Shown here in pieces: positions 16,442 through 24,028 of a DNA stretch of 39,983 nt. The stretch spans positions 1 through 39,983 of the forward strand of contig JAGTQT010000008.1 in NCBI GenBank assembly GCA_018396615.1, read 5' to 3'. Made by a program: the position numbers and the translations under genes. How positions within the stretch are numbered: position 1 is the first letter of the stretch; the number at the start of each line of letters is the position of its first letter. The stretch comes from Candidatus Bathyarchaeota archaeon (GTDB taxonomy: Archaea > Thermoproteota > Bathyarchaeia > Bathyarchaeales > Bathycorpusculaceae). The notes beneath the pieces were generated by a model. The model had not been told where the DNA came from. It saw only the letters and a list, made by a program, of their open reading frames with translations, and did no database searches.

Positions 16442-16882
16442 CTACTCTCCTTGTTCCCGAGTTTCTGTTAAGAGTTGTCCTCCGGCTTTTTCTATTTTTT
16501 CAGCAGCAGATCTCGAAGAAGATTGCACCTTAACAATAAGTGGTTTGGTAACTTTGCCTGTTCCAAGGAGTTTTGTGTAGCCTAGTCGTCCAAGGTCTAC
16601 GAGAAGCTTGTTTTCCTCAGTTTTCTCAGATAGTTTTTCAGCTATTTCATCAAGCCTTCCCACGTTTACTGTCTTCACTTTCTGTTTGAGACTTTTAGGC
16701 GACGTGAAGCCTTTCTTGCCAAAATAGTCTGGCTCGTATCTCAGAACCCAAGACCATCCTCTCTTGTGGCGCCCTGATTTTCTGAAGCCTTTCGAGCCGG
16801 TGTCACGGTGCTGACCTACTCTGCCGTAGCCTTCGGTTCTTGAGCCACGCTTCTTGCGGTGTTTTCTAAGTCTATGCGGCAT
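16442..16882 (-). CDS. rpl15: Ribosomal protein uL15
   Basis: A 146-residue protein with the basic Gly/Arg/His-rich N-terminal extension typical of uL15 (MPHRLRKHRKKRGSRTEGYG, GRVGQHRDTGSKGFRKSG). A compact C-terminal domain ends in ...IEKAGGQLL. It binds domain II of 23S rRNA in the large subunit. It lies 3 nt downstream of the Hsp20-like gene rather than directly after uL30, and 10 nt upstream of secY. Confidence 0.96.
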   Translation of the reverse strand: MPHRLRKHRKKRGSRTEGYGRVGQHRDTGSKGFRKSGRHKRGWSWVLRYEPDYFGKKGFTSPKSLKQKVKTVNVGRLDEIAEKLSEKTEENKLLVDLGRLGYTKLLGTGKVTKPLIVKVQSSSRSAAEKIEKAGGQLLTETREQGE

Positions 16883-16885
16883 GTT

Positions 16886-17359
16886 CTAACCTGCTAACTT
16901 GTCAATGGGCTTTTCTTCAACGCTTTTTTTCAGGCGTATTTCAAGTACGCCGTTTTTATGGTTTGTGCGAATTGTGTTTGGAATCACTCTATTAGGAAGA
17001 TTTAAACTTTTATAGTACTTGCGGTCAGACGTCTCAGCAGAAAGCGTCAAACGCTGATTCTTGACGTTGATACGTATATTTTCCATGGCGTAACCGACGA
17101 TCTCCGCGACCACCGTGATTTCTTTATCACTCTCGAGAATGTCTATAAGAGGCTCTGGCTCCCTGCATTTTCTTCCCCCAAGAGCTCGCGGAACTCTATA
17201 CTTGTAGGCAAAAGGTTTTCTTTTAAGTTCCAAAGCCTTGAATGTTTGCGAGATCTTCTGTTTTTTTGTTTTTCTAAGAGCTTTTTCAAACCATTGTGAA
17301 CGTTTCCTGCTTCTTCGCCATTTAGCGCTCAATCTTGCCCTCTCCCATTTCCGTTGCAC
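16886..17359 (-). CDS. Hsp20/alpha-crystallin-domain protein inserted in the ribosomal cluster
   Basis: A 157-residue protein. Residues about 68-146 form an alpha-crystallin/CS-like beta sandwich: PEPLIDILESDKEITVVAEI, then ENIRINVKNQRLTLSAE, and NGVLEIRLKK carrying the G-V-L-x-I ending of Hsp20 proteins. The first 65 residues are extremely rich in Lys and Arg and free of acidic runs, unlike ordinary small heat-shock proteins, which suggests RNA or ribosome contact (inference). The gene sits between uL30 and uL15, normally neighbours. It starts with GTG 3' of its own TATA-like box at a distance fitting a leaderless mRNA, and is preceded by a terminator-like hairpin. Function unknown; a ribosome-associated chaperone or an assembly factor is possible. 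Confidence 0.8.
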   Translation of the reverse strand: MQRKWERARLSAKWRRSRKRSQWFEKALRKTKKQKISQTFKALELKRKPFAYKYRVPRALGGRKCREPEPLIDILESDKEITVVAEIVGYAMENIRINVKNQRLTLSAETSDRKYYKSLNLPNRVIPNTIRTNHKNGVLEIRLKKSVEEKPIDKLAG

Positions 17360-17380
17360 ACGAAGAATAGCAGAAGCAAC

Positions 17381-17391
17381 TATAAAATGTA
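17381..17391 (-). promoter_or_regulatory. Internal TATA box driving the Hsp20-like gene, uL15 and secY
   Basis: The minus strand reads ACATTTTATAG just upstream of the GTG at 17359. The distance from the TATA centre (about 17385) to the GTG is about 26 nt, exactly where archaeal transcription begins. The mRNA would then be leaderless, starting at or beside the GTG, which also explains the missing ribosome-binding site. Confidence 0.55.
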
Positions 17392-17399
17392 TCGCAACG

Positions 17400-17418
17400 A
17401 AAAAAGTTGCTTGGCAAC
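17400..17418 (-). terminator. Hairpin-plus-T6 terminator after uL30
   Basis: On the minus strand GTTGC-CAA-GCAAC forms a 5-bp stem with a 3-nt loop followed at once by TTTTTT. It begins 3 nt after the uL30 stop codon and lies just ahead of the internal TATA box. Oligo-T is the main archaeal termination signal; the hairpin makes it look like a compact intrinsic terminator. Confidence 0.55.
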
Positions 17419-17421
17419 ATC

Positions 17422-17910
17422 TTAGAGCATGCGGTTTACAAGCGCGTTAATTTCGGCGCCTCGGTAGCCGAGTTCTCCGCCACTGGTAAAGCTTCTTTTT
17501 ATGTTGCCTTTGAAGCCCTTTGTGGGTGGATGCAGCTTAAAGTAAGGCTGAATTTGAGGCAGCTTCCAGTATTCGGCTTTGCAATTAAACAGAGCATCTG
17601 CTAGCTTCTCAATCGACTTGTAGCTAATTTTCTGCAGATACTCTTCTGTAAGTTTCTTGTCGCCGACGAGTCTTCCCCTTTTGCTTAATAGAAGCATCAC
17701 AGTTTCCTTGGAGGCTTCTCCCCATGTGACGTATGCACGGACAACGTTAAGCATACCAACGAAAGCAGGACGGTTATCTATCAGAACGGCACGGTTGTTC
17801 CGTGTCAATCTAAGCATCTGCAATGTCTCTCTGGCTTCGCGCCGGGCACTTATTGTTCCGCGAACCCTTACAGCAATGATGCATCTGCGTTGTGTAGCGT
17901 CTTCAGCCAC
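17422..17910 (-). CDS. rpl30: Ribosomal protein uL30
   Basis: A 162-residue archaeal-length uL30. The ferredoxin-like core reads CIIAVRVRGTISARREARETLQMLRLTRNN, with the L30 signature VLIDNRPAFVGMLNVVRAYV following. The C-terminal archaeal/eukaryotic extension ends in FTSGGELGYRGAEINALVNRML. It binds 23S rRNA near the 5S particle. It starts 1 nt after the uS5 stop and is followed by a terminator-like hairpin, so the upstream ribosomal transcript may end here. Confidence 0.95.
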   Translation of the reverse strand: MAEDATQRRCIIAVRVRGTISARREARETLQMLRLTRNNRAVLIDNRPAFVGMLNVVRAYVTWGEASKETVMLLLSKRGRLVGDKKLTEEYLQKISYKSIEKLADALFNCKAEYWKLPQIQPYFKLHPPTKGFKGNIKRSFTSGGELGYRGAEINALVNRML

Positions 17911-17911
17911 T

Positions 17912-18559
17912 TTACCTCACCCAATCCGTAGGCGTGATAAGAGTGTACGTCTGTCGCAATGCGTCAAAAACCGCGTAGGCGAAAGAGGGAACAGTTCTTG
18001 TTGAACCATAGCTTCGGGTCCAGCAGTCCTTAACTCCCGCGAGCCCCAAAATGACCTTGGAAACTTCGCTTGCAACAACACCTAAGCCCCGGGGACCAGG
18101 AACAATTACTATTCGCACGCCGCCTGTTTTGCCTTCAACTTCAAAGGGTATTGAATGCGGTTTTCCGCAGCCGCATTCCCAGCTCCCGCAGCCTCTTCGC
18201 ACTGGAACGATGTTCAGCCTTGCCTCTGCCGCTGCTTTTTCGATAGCATTTCGCACTTGACTTGCTTTTGCAGCGCCTAAACCTATGTAGCCATCTCGGT
18301 TTCCAACTGCAACTATTGCTTTAAATCTGGATTTTTCGCCGGCATCTGTCTGTTTTTGAACCAAGTTTATGTTTATTACTTCTTCCTGCAGGTCTGGAAG
18401 GAGCGCGTCAACAATCTGTGGCTCTTTTATCTTCATTCCTGCCATGAAAACCTCTTCAATAGAGGCAATTCTGCCTTCTTGAATCATTTTTCCAAGACGG
18501 GTTCTCGGCACCCATTGCTCCATCCTCTCAGGTGAACGATCTCTTTCTCTTCGGCTCAT
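17912..18559 (-). CDS. rps5: Ribosomal protein uS5
   Basis: A 215-residue protein. The central double-stranded-RNA-binding-like domain reads RFKAIVAVGNRDGYIGLGAAKASQVRNAI (about 83-111), followed by the C-terminal domain with GPRGLGVVASEVSKVILGLAGVKD. The archaeal insert RRGCGSWECGCGKPHSIPFE carries several cysteines and may bind zinc. uS5 shapes the mRNA entry channel and affects decoding accuracy. The start overlaps the uL18 stop by 4 nt. Confidence 0.96.
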   Translation of the reverse strand: MSRRERDRSPERMEQWVPRTRLGKMIQEGRIASIEEVFMAGMKIKEPQIVDALLPDLQEEVININLVQKQTDAGEKSRFKAIVAVGNRDGYIGLGAAKASQVRNAIEKAAAEARLNIVPVRRGCGSWECGCGKPHSIPFEVEGKTGGVRIVIVPGPRGLGVVASEVSKVILGLAGVKDCWTRSYGSTRTVPSFAYAVFDALRQTYTLITPTDWVR

Positions 18560-19161
18560 TTCTTTTTGCCTCCGCTTTTGAAAGCGGCAAGTATGTCTTT
18601 CTTTACTTTTGCAAAATGTTCAGGAAGCTTTTCAGGAGTAACCCCCTGTTTTAGGTACTGCGAGAATCTGGACTGATATTCTTCTGCTTCAGATGCTAGG
18701 CTCTTCGCGTATTCTGCAATGTGTCCGCCCGCTATCCTTTTTTCGTCAGGCAACTTTTCCTCGCCGTATGGAAGTTCTACTCCTGCGTCTACAACGCCTT
18801 TCAGTATCGCGAAAATTCTTGCGCCTTTCGAAGGTGATTGCAGCCCGATGTCCAAAACTGCGTTTTCGATGCCCTTTGCCTTAGCTTTCAAGCCACATAG
18901 AAGACCAGTCAGGTACGCTGCTGGAATATTTCCTCTCGGCGCTTTCCAGTCATATTTTTCAAGCTCTCGACTTTGAGCAGAAACTAGAACCTCATCGCCA
19001 TGTGGCTTAGCAGCAATTACCTGTGCTAAAATGTTGGTGATAGAGGCTCTTGCTACTAGTCTAGGCTGACCGGAAAGGATCAATGCCCTTCTTGTTCTGT
19101 AATCGGTTTTCCCTTCTTGTCTTCTCCTAAAGGGTGCACAGTAACGGGAACTCTTCGCCAT
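18556..19161 (-). CDS. rpl18: Ribosomal protein uL18
   Basis: A protein of about 201 residues starting MAKSSRYCAPFRRRQEGKTD, with RRALILSGQPRLVARASITN and a KAKGIENAVLDIGLQSPSKG region typical of archaeal/eukaryotic uL18, which binds 5S rRNA. The ORF track extends to 19176. The ATG at 19161 fits the family and overlaps the eL19 stop by one base (TAATG), which points to coupled translation. A Lys-rich end closes the protein. Confidence 0.95.
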   Translation of the reverse strand: MAKSSRYCAPFRRRQEGKTDYRTRRALILSGQPRLVARASITNILAQVIAAKPHGDEVLVSAQSRELEKYDWKAPRGNIPAAYLTGLLCGLKAKAKGIENAVLDIGLQSPSKGARIFAILKGVVDAGVELPYGEEKLPDEKRIAGGHIAEYAKSLASEAEEYQSRFSQYLKQGVTPEKLPEHFAKVKKDILAAFKSGGKKK

Positions 19162-19616
19162 TAACGCTTCCTCCAAAGGTCATGAGACTTTAGATAGCGC
19201 TCTAACTCCGCTACTGACGCAAATCTCCCGCTGCTTGCGATTTTGTAGAGTTTTCGATAGTTGCTTTCAGTAATGGTCCTGCTGACTTTAAGCTCCCGTA
19301 GACGTTTTCTCAAAGCTCGAATCTTGCGCATCCACGCCTCTTTCTGGGTCACTATTGCTCCCGCGGAGCCTGTTCTGCTTCCTGGACCCTTGCGCTTTCC
19401 CTTCTTTTTCTGTTTGTGTACTAGTCTTGCTCTAGACCGGCTTATCCCTCTCTCCGGCAGAGACTTTATTACTCCCTCGTGGATCAGCTTTCTAATTTCC
19501 TCGCGAGTTATGGCTGCCTCAATATCATCGATTTTTTCAGGATCCATCCAAACTCTGTTCTGCCCAACCTTCAGTATTTGCGCAGAAAGACGCCGTTGGC
19601 TCTTGAGATCAACCAT
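19161..19616 (-). CDS. rpl19e: Ribosomal protein eL19
   Basis: A 151-residue helical, strongly basic protein found in archaea and eukaryotes. It begins MVDLKSQRRLSAQILKVGQN, followed by RVWMDPEKIDDIEAAITREE and the basic hinge SRSRARLVHKQKKKGKRKGPGS, all typical of eL19. It binds near the tunnel-exit side of the large subunit. It shares one base with the eL32 stop at 19616. Confidence 0.96.
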   Translation of the reverse strand: MVDLKSQRRLSAQILKVGQNRVWMDPEKIDDIEAAITREEIRKLIHEGVIKSLPERGISRSRARLVHKQKKKGKRKGPGSRTGSAGAIVTQKEAWMRKIRALRKRLRELKVSRTITESNYRKLYKIASSGRFASVAELERYLKSHDLWRKR

Positions 19617-20167
19617 TACTCCTTCGACCTCTCCTTAGGCTTCTTTGCCTTTTTCTCGCGACTGGGCTTTTTTTCTGTCGTTTCCGGAGTTTCTGCTTTG
19701 ATTTCTTCTGGTTCCTCTTCTTCTTCGGGTTTTTCAGCTTCCTCTTTTTCTGGTTCTTTCTTCAGTTCTTTGAGTTCTTTGATGTTTAAGACCTTGATCT
19801 TCTTTTTTCGTGCTTCAACAAGCATTTCCAGCCTTTTCCTTCGCCCAACCACATGAGCAATTCTCACTGCTTGGGTTTCAGGATCAACCTTCCTGAGTTC
19901 TTCAACTGTGTGGACGAGTATTTCTTTGTATCCTGATGGATGAAGGCCTCTGGCGATTTTTGGTCCTCTGTAACCTGTGTTAACCGTCGCAGGCCAGCCT
20001 TTGAATTTTCTCCGCATCTTATGGTCCAGACCCTTCGGTCTTCGCCAGTTCTCACTTAGGCGCACATATCTCCAGCTTTCAGGTTTCACAAATTTGGGTT
20101 TACTTCTTTTTGCTCGCGTCCTCAACTTCAATGCTTTATGGCTGACGGGTTTTTGCTGTTCTGCCAT
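19616..20167 (-). CDS. rpl32e: Ribosomal protein eL32 with charged C-terminal tail
   Basis: A 183-residue protein. The eL32 core (about 20-125) contains FVKPESWRYVRLSENWRRPK and HPSGYKEILVHTVEEL. From about residue 127 onward it becomes a low-complexity Lys/Glu/Pro tail (stretches such as EKEEAEKPEEEEEPEEIKAE and EKKPSREKKAKKPKERSKE) of about 55 residues that most eL32 proteins lack or have shorter. The tail is probably disordered and exposed; its role is unknown. It lies directly after uL6, with no gap. Confidence 0.95.
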   Translation of the reverse strand: MAEQQKPVSHKALKLRTRAKRSKPKFVKPESWRYVRLSENWRRPKGLDHKMRRKFKGWPATVNTGYRGPKIARGLHPSGYKEILVHTVEELRKVDPETQAVRIAHVVGRRKRLEMLVEARKKKIKVLNIKELKELKKEPEKEEAEKPEEEEEPEEIKAETPETTEKKPSREKKAKKPKERSKE

Positions 20168-20710
20168 TTACATGACCTCGCTTCGCTCGTACACATAGAT
20201 GCCGTCTAGGAAGATCCGTGGATCTTTTCTTTTCACTTTGGTTGCTTGTTCAATGTTTGCGGCTGTTTGGCTTACGTCTTCCAAGTTTATGCCTTGAACG
20301 AGAAGGTCTTCGCCTTGAACTTTAACCTGCGCGTCGCCTATGATCTTGGCTTTTCTGGGGTTTCGCTCGCCTGTAAAGTTTTCAATCAAAACAGTTTTAT
20401 CTTTTATTTTGGCTGAGATCGGGAAGTGAGAAAACACAATTTTAAGCTTATACGTGAAGCCTGTTCTTACGCCTTTTATCATGTTCTGAATATGTGAGCA
20501 AACTGTGCCTACAAGAGCTGCTTCTTTCTTGCTTGGCCATTCAGCCCAAATACGAATAGTTTTTCCGTCGATAGAGAGTGACACCGGTGCGTAGGCAAAG
20601 TCGCGAGTTAGTGTTCCTTTAACGCCTTTGACTGTTATTTTTCGTCCCTCAAGAGTTACCTCTACATCATCTGGAGCTTGAACGGTTCTTGAGACTTCTA
20701 CGGCACGCAT
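20168..20710 (-). CDS. rpl6: Ribosomal protein uL6
   Basis: A protein of about 180 residues with the two uL6 repeats: VEVTLEGRKITVKGVKGTLT in the first and PISAKIKDKTVLIENFTGER in the second, ending in archaeal-type DPRIFLDGIYVYERSE. It binds near the sarcin-ricin loop of 23S rRNA. The track starts at a GTG at 20719. The ATG at 20710 is preferred because GGTGA lies 5 nt before it and because homologues start close to MRAVEVS. Confidence 0.95.
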   Translation of the reverse strand: MRAVEVSRTVQAPDDVEVTLEGRKITVKGVKGTLTRDFAYAPVSLSIDGKTIRIWAEWPSKKEAALVGTVCSHIQNMIKGVRTGFTYKLKIVFSHFPISAKIKDKTVLIENFTGERNPRKAKIIGDAQVKVQGEDLLVQGINLEDVSQTAANIEQATKVKRKDPRIFLDGIYVYERSEVM

Positions 20711-20727
20711 ATGAGTCACCGGTGTTC

Positions 20728-21111
20728 CTAGTAGACGAACGCTAGCAGTTTGCCTCCTGTGTTCTTTTCAACGGCTTCCTTGTGAGAAAGTACGCCTTTC
20801 GGGGTCGAGATGACTATTATGCCTATTTCTCTTGAGGGCAGGAACTTTTTCTCCCATTCCTCGAATTCGTCTACTTTGACAGAAAAACGTGGTCTTATGG
20901 CGCCACACTTGTTTATTCTTCCTAGAAGTTGGACTTTGAACTTGCCAGACCGCCCATCGTCTATGAACTCGAATTCGCCGATATAGCCGTTAAGCTGCAT
21001 TATCCTGAATACTCTACCCAGAAGCTTAGAGGCAGGGCTAATCACACACTCGCGTTTGTTGCGCATCTCGTTGTTCATTATCGCGGTTAAGCCGTTTGAC
21101 AGCGTGTCCAT
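20728..21111 (-). CDS. rps8: Ribosomal protein uS8
   Basis: A protein of about 127 residues starting MDTLSNGLTAIMNNEMRNKR, the common archaeal uS8 opening, and ending with IGIIVISTPKGVLSHKEAVEKNTGGKLLAFVY, the family's 16S rRNA-binding end. The track adds six residues, but GAGGAAAG sits at ribosome-binding distance from the ATG at 21111. uS8 binds the central domain of 16S rRNA early in assembly. Confidence 0.96.
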   Translation of the reverse strand: MDTLSNGLTAIMNNEMRNKRECVISPASKLLGRVFRIMQLNGYIGEFEFIDDGRSGKFKVQLLGRINKCGAIRPRFSVKVDEFEEWEKKFLPSREIGIIVISTPKGVLSHKEAVEKNTGGKLLAFVY

Positions 21112-21125
21112 CGTTCTTTCCTCAA

Positions 21126-21290
21126 TCACTCATATTTTCTGAAGCCGAGTTTTTTTGCCACTTCCCTAAAACAATGCCGACATAAATATAAATTGTAACG
21201 TCGGATCACAGGCCCATATGCGCCGCACCTGCTGCACGGTCTCGCTCCCTTACCAAATTTTCTTTCTTTTCTAGGCTTCTCTTTTCCCAA
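21126..21290 (-). CDS. rps14: Ribosomal protein uS14, zinc-binding form (absent from the ORF track)
   Basis: A 54-residue gene below the track's length limit. The minus strand starting at a TTG at 21290 reads [20 protein letters not shown], and the zinc site is CSRC...CRHC, ending in KKLGFRKYE. This is the C+ (zinc) form of uS14 expected in archaea, located between uL5 and uS8 as usual. GGAGG lies 8 nt before the TTG, right after the uL5 stop. No ATG is available, so a TTG start is required. Confidence 0.93.
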   Translation of the reverse strand: MGKEKPRKERKFGKGARPCSRCGAYGPVIRRYNLYLCRHCFREVAKKLGFRKYE

Positions 21291-21303
21291 ATCAACTTCC
21301 TCC

Positions 21304-21849
21304 TCAACTCTGCACGATTTCTACTCCCAGAGCATCTTTTGCAAACAACATTGCTTCCTCTGGTGTAAGGACATGTTTGGCACCGATCTTGGCACTTCTA
21401 AGTCGACGGTTCTTAACACGGTATCCTGGCCGGCTTAGGGAGACGCAGATGTCCATGCCGAATATTCCGATTTCAGGGTCATATTTTACGCCGGGTATTT
21501 CGATGTGTTCTTTCAAGCCAAAGGAGAAATTGCCGTGCTTGTCAAAACTTTTTTCAGAGATCTTGTTATCTATTACTGGAAGCACTTTCTTGAGAAAATC
21601 TATGGCACTCTGTTTTCTCAGTGTGGTTATGCATGCTATTGGTTCGCCTTTTCTGATTCCGAAGTCTCTTACTGTACTTTTTGCTTTTCGCTTGCATGGG
21701 TTTTGATTGGTAAGCTCCTTGAGGACTTTGGTGGCTTTTTCCAGTGGTTCACCTGACTTTCCCACACTTATGTTAACGACTACTTTCTCAATTCTAGGCT
21801 TAAGCATGGGATGCTCTTCCCACTTTTTGCGAATGTCATCTTCAGACAA
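21304..21849 (-). CDS. rpl5: Ribosomal protein uL5
   Basis: A 181-residue protein. It contains [40 protein letters not shown] and the archaeal end [20 protein letters not shown]. It binds 5S rRNA and contacts the P-site tRNA. It starts with a TTG and overlaps the end of eS4 by 8 nt, the longest overlap in the cluster, which makes translational coupling likely. Confidence 0.96.
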   Translation of the reverse strand: MSEDDIRKKWEEHPMLKPRIEKVVVNISVGKSGEPLEKATKVLKELTNQNPCKRKAKSTVRDFGIRKGEPIACITTLRKQSAIDFLKKVLPVIDNKISEKSFDKHGNFSFGLKEHIEIPGVKYDPEIGIFGMDICVSLSRPGYRVKNRRLRSAKIGAKHVLTPEEAMLFAKDALGVEIVQS

Positions 21850-22609
21850 CCTGTGTTGCCTCCGGCATAGCTATAAGCGGTTTCTCCTCGCCTACCACCA
21901 TCACGAAGTCGAGAACCGTCTGACAACGCTCGCCTCGCTCATCCTCGATGGTCACCAAGGCGTTTCTCCGCTTTTTTCCCTCAGCTTTTTCGATTTCCAA
22001 GATCTTGCCATGTCTGCCTATGTTTTTTCCTTTGGTTATTATCGCATAATTCTTCTCTTTGACTTTCAAGTGTTCAAGAACTTGCATGTCCGGAAGGCTT
22101 AGTTTCAATGTGTCAAGGGTTTCGTAGATGTCTTCCTGCGGGTTTTTAGGATCAGCAACTTTTACTAAGCTATTGGAACCGTCATGCAAGTTTACTTGCA
22201 CATGCCCGTGGTCTAGGATTTTTTTGTTTTCGATGCGGCAGAGCTTAAAGCTTGCCTCTTCCTTGGCAATAGGGTTTAAAACAAGACCTTTGGGAGAGGG
22301 TAAAACGCGGAAATTCTTTCCTATATCGGGTAGGGAGATAACATCCATAAGGCCGACGGGAAAGATATCATCGCGGATGATTCTTCCATTAACTTGCACT
22401 TTTCCCTGCGAAACGATGGCTTTAGACTCTTTTCTTGTTTTTGCAAAGCCGAGAATATCACGTAGCACGACGGCAAGAGGTAGGCACTCGCTCAAAGGAT
22501 GAGGCCCTGCGGAGGGTTTAACAACCCATACGAATTCTTTTCTTTTAATCGGCCAAAATCTCGGAGCCGGCCCACGCTTTAGTCCTGTTGATCCGCCTTT
22601 CTTGCCCAA
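21842..22609 (-). CDS. rps4e: Ribosomal protein eS4
   Basis: A 255-residue archaeal/eukaryotic small-subunit protein. It begins MGKKGGSTGLKRGPAPRFWP; an S4-type RNA-binding segment lies near 40-85 (SKAIVSQGKVQVNGRIIRDD), and a KOW-like segment (GKNIGRHGKILEIEKAEGKK) comes near the end. The start is TTG, preceded by a strong GGAGGAG at 5-8 nt that is itself embedded in the last codons of uL24. It lies 2 nt after the uL24 stop. Confidence 0.96.
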   Translation of the reverse strand: MGKKGGSTGLKRGPAPRFWPIKRKEFVWVVKPSAGPHPLSECLPLAVVLRDILGFAKTRKESKAIVSQGKVQVNGRIIRDDIFPVGLMDVISLPDIGKNFRVLPSPKGLVLNPIAKEEASFKLCRIENKKILDHGHVQVNLHDGSNSLVKVADPKNPQEDIYETLDTLKLSLPDMQVLEHLKVKEKNYAIITKGKNIGRHGKILEIEKAEGKKRRNALVTIEDERGERCQTVLDFVMVVGEEKPLIAMPEATQVV

Positions 22610-22611
22610 AT

Positions 22612-23256
22612 CTATTCTCCTCCTCTAGTTTTCTTTGCGGTTGTCCGCTTGGTTCGTGTTTTACGTGGTTTCGGCTTTTCTTCTTCGGCTTCTGCCTTTT
22701 CTGCTTCTGCTGCAGCTTCTTCTTTAGGCTTCTTTTTAGCCGGCTTTTTCGCAGCTCTTCTTCTAGGCTTCTTCGGTTTTTCTTCAATTGCTACAGGCTT
22801 CTCTTCGGCAACTTCTTTTTCGACTTCAAGCTTCTTTGAAGGCTTCCTAGCTGGTTTCTCGACGGCTGCTTCCATTTCTTTGCGAGCTATCTGCCTTCGT
22901 TCCACAACCTGCTTTCTCCACTTATCATCTAAAACAAGGTTTGTGATTTGTACCTTGGATGGATGAATCGGTACGGGTATTGTAGTTCCGTCTACTTTTT
23001 CACGTGTCAAACCTTCAACGTAAACTCTGTATCTTGCTCTGTCTACGCTGGAAACTTTTCCTTCGAAGCCCTTATGGTCGCCTCGCATTATCCTCACAGT
23101 GTCGCCCTTTCGAACGGGTATTGTTCTAATTCCGTGAGCAGCCTTCTGTTCCGGCGAAAGTGGTGAGGCAAAGAGTTTCTGGCGTCTATGATCTGGCGCT
23201 CTAAAAACCATTTTCCTCTGTTTTGAAGGATTAGTTACAGGTTTAGCGGCTTGCAT
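22612..23256 (-). CDS. rpl24: Ribosomal protein uL24 with long histone-H1-like C-terminal tail
   Basis: A 214-residue protein. The uL24 core with its KOW motif (VRKGDTVRIMRGDHKGFEGK, about 48-67) ends near residue 125. The remaining 85-90 residues are a Lys/Ala/Glu/Pro-rich tail, with runs such as KKPRRRAAKKPAKKKPKEE, resembling histone H1 tails. Typical archaeal uL24 is about 120-150 residues. The core initiates large-subunit assembly by binding the 5' end of 23S rRNA; the tail's role is unknown. It lies 11 nt downstream of uL14. Confidence 0.95.
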   Translation of the reverse strand: MQAAKPVTNPSKQRKMVFRAPDHRRQKLFASPLSPEQKAAHGIRTIPVRKGDTVRIMRGDHKGFEGKVSSVDRARYRVYVEGLTREKVDGTTIPVPIHPSKVQITNLVLDDKWRKQVVERRQIARKEMEAAVEKPARKPSKKLEVEKEVAEEKPVAIEEKPKKPRRRAAKKPAKKKPKEEAAAEAEKAEAEEEKPKPRKTRTKRTTAKKTRGGE

Positions 23257-23267
23257 TCTTTTTCCTC

Positions 23268-23708
23268 CTAGACAATTATGCTGGATGCGCTTGCAATTCT
23301 AGGCCATCTCTCAGCTGCTTCTTTTGCGACCGGCCCACGGATTTCAGAGCCTTTCATCTCGCCTTCTGGAGTGATTATCACGGCGGCGTTATCCTCAAAT
23401 TTTATCCAGACACCATCAGATCTTCTGAAGGACTTTCTTTGCCTAATGATGACTGCTTGGAAAATCTTCTTCTTCATGTCTGGTGTGCCCTGCCTTACTG
23501 AAACCGTAACTCGGTCGCCTACGTGTGCTGATGGATAGCGACGCAGACGCCCCTTGTAGCCCATCACCTGCACCAGCCGCAGTTCTCTTGCGCCAGTGTT
23601 ATCGGCACATCTTAGCGTCGAGCCTGTAGGAAGACCTCTAGAAATCTTAGGTGTCTGTCCCATGGTTCCCGCCGCAGTTAATGCTCTCTGCTTTGCTTTT
23701 GCCGCCAT
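23268..23708 (-). CDS. rpl14: Ribosomal protein uL14
   Basis: A 146-residue protein with the conserved core [20 protein letters not shown] (about 28-47), [20 protein letters not shown] and ending [20 protein letters not shown]. uL14 sits at the subunit interface and is a binding site for anti-association factors. An extra N-terminal stretch of about 15 residues is present compared with short archaeal forms; a second Met at residue 16 could be an alternative start. It lies 2 nt after uS17. Confidence 0.96.
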   Translation of the reverse strand: MAAKAKQRALTAAGTMGQTPKISRGLPTGSTLRCADNTGARELRLVQVMGYKGRLRRYPSAHVGDRVTVSVRQGTPDMKKKIFQAVIIRQRKSFRRSDGVWIKFEDNAAVIITPEGEMKGSEIRGPVAKEAAERWPRIASASSIIV

Positions 23709-23710
23709 TC

Positions 23711-24028
23711 CTATCTCTCCTCAAGCTTCTCCATAACCACGAAAGACACTGTCTTGCTTATTGGACGGCACTCTGCAATTCTAACGCGGTCGCCTTCCTT
23801 GGCATCGATGCACGGCGGATTATGCGATGGAATTCTGCTTCTCCGGCGTTCATATCTCATGAACTTTGGAACGTACTGAAGATAGTCTCGCTCAACGACA
23901 ACTGTCTTATCCATCTTGGAACTCGCAACTATTCCGTCAAGAACCCGTCCTCTTACAGGAAGTTCTCCGTGAAAAGGACAGTTGCGGTCACTGCATGTTT
24001 TTTTGGGCTTTTTGAAAACAAGAGACAT
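23711..24028 (-). CDS. rps17: Ribosomal protein uS17
   Basis: A protein of about 105 residues with the archaeal uS17 pattern: [40 protein letters not shown] and [20 protein letters not shown]. It is an OB-fold primary binder of 16S rRNA. The track's TTG start at 24034 overlaps rnp1. The ATG at 24028 lies 8 nt after GGAGG and overlaps the rnp1 stop (TGATG), so it is preferred. Confidence 0.95.
   Translation of the reverse strand: MSLVFKKPKKTCSDRNCPFHGELPVRGRVLDGIVASSKMDKTVVVERDYLQYVPKFMRYERRRSRIPSHNPPCIDAKEGDRVRIAECRPISKTVSFVVMEKLEER

Noticed and set aside
22588-22966. Plus-strand ORFs rich in Phe, Ser and Leu opposite the uL24 tail
   Set aside because: Their composition is the mirror of the Lys/Ala/Glu codons in the uL24 tail; they are not membrane proteins.
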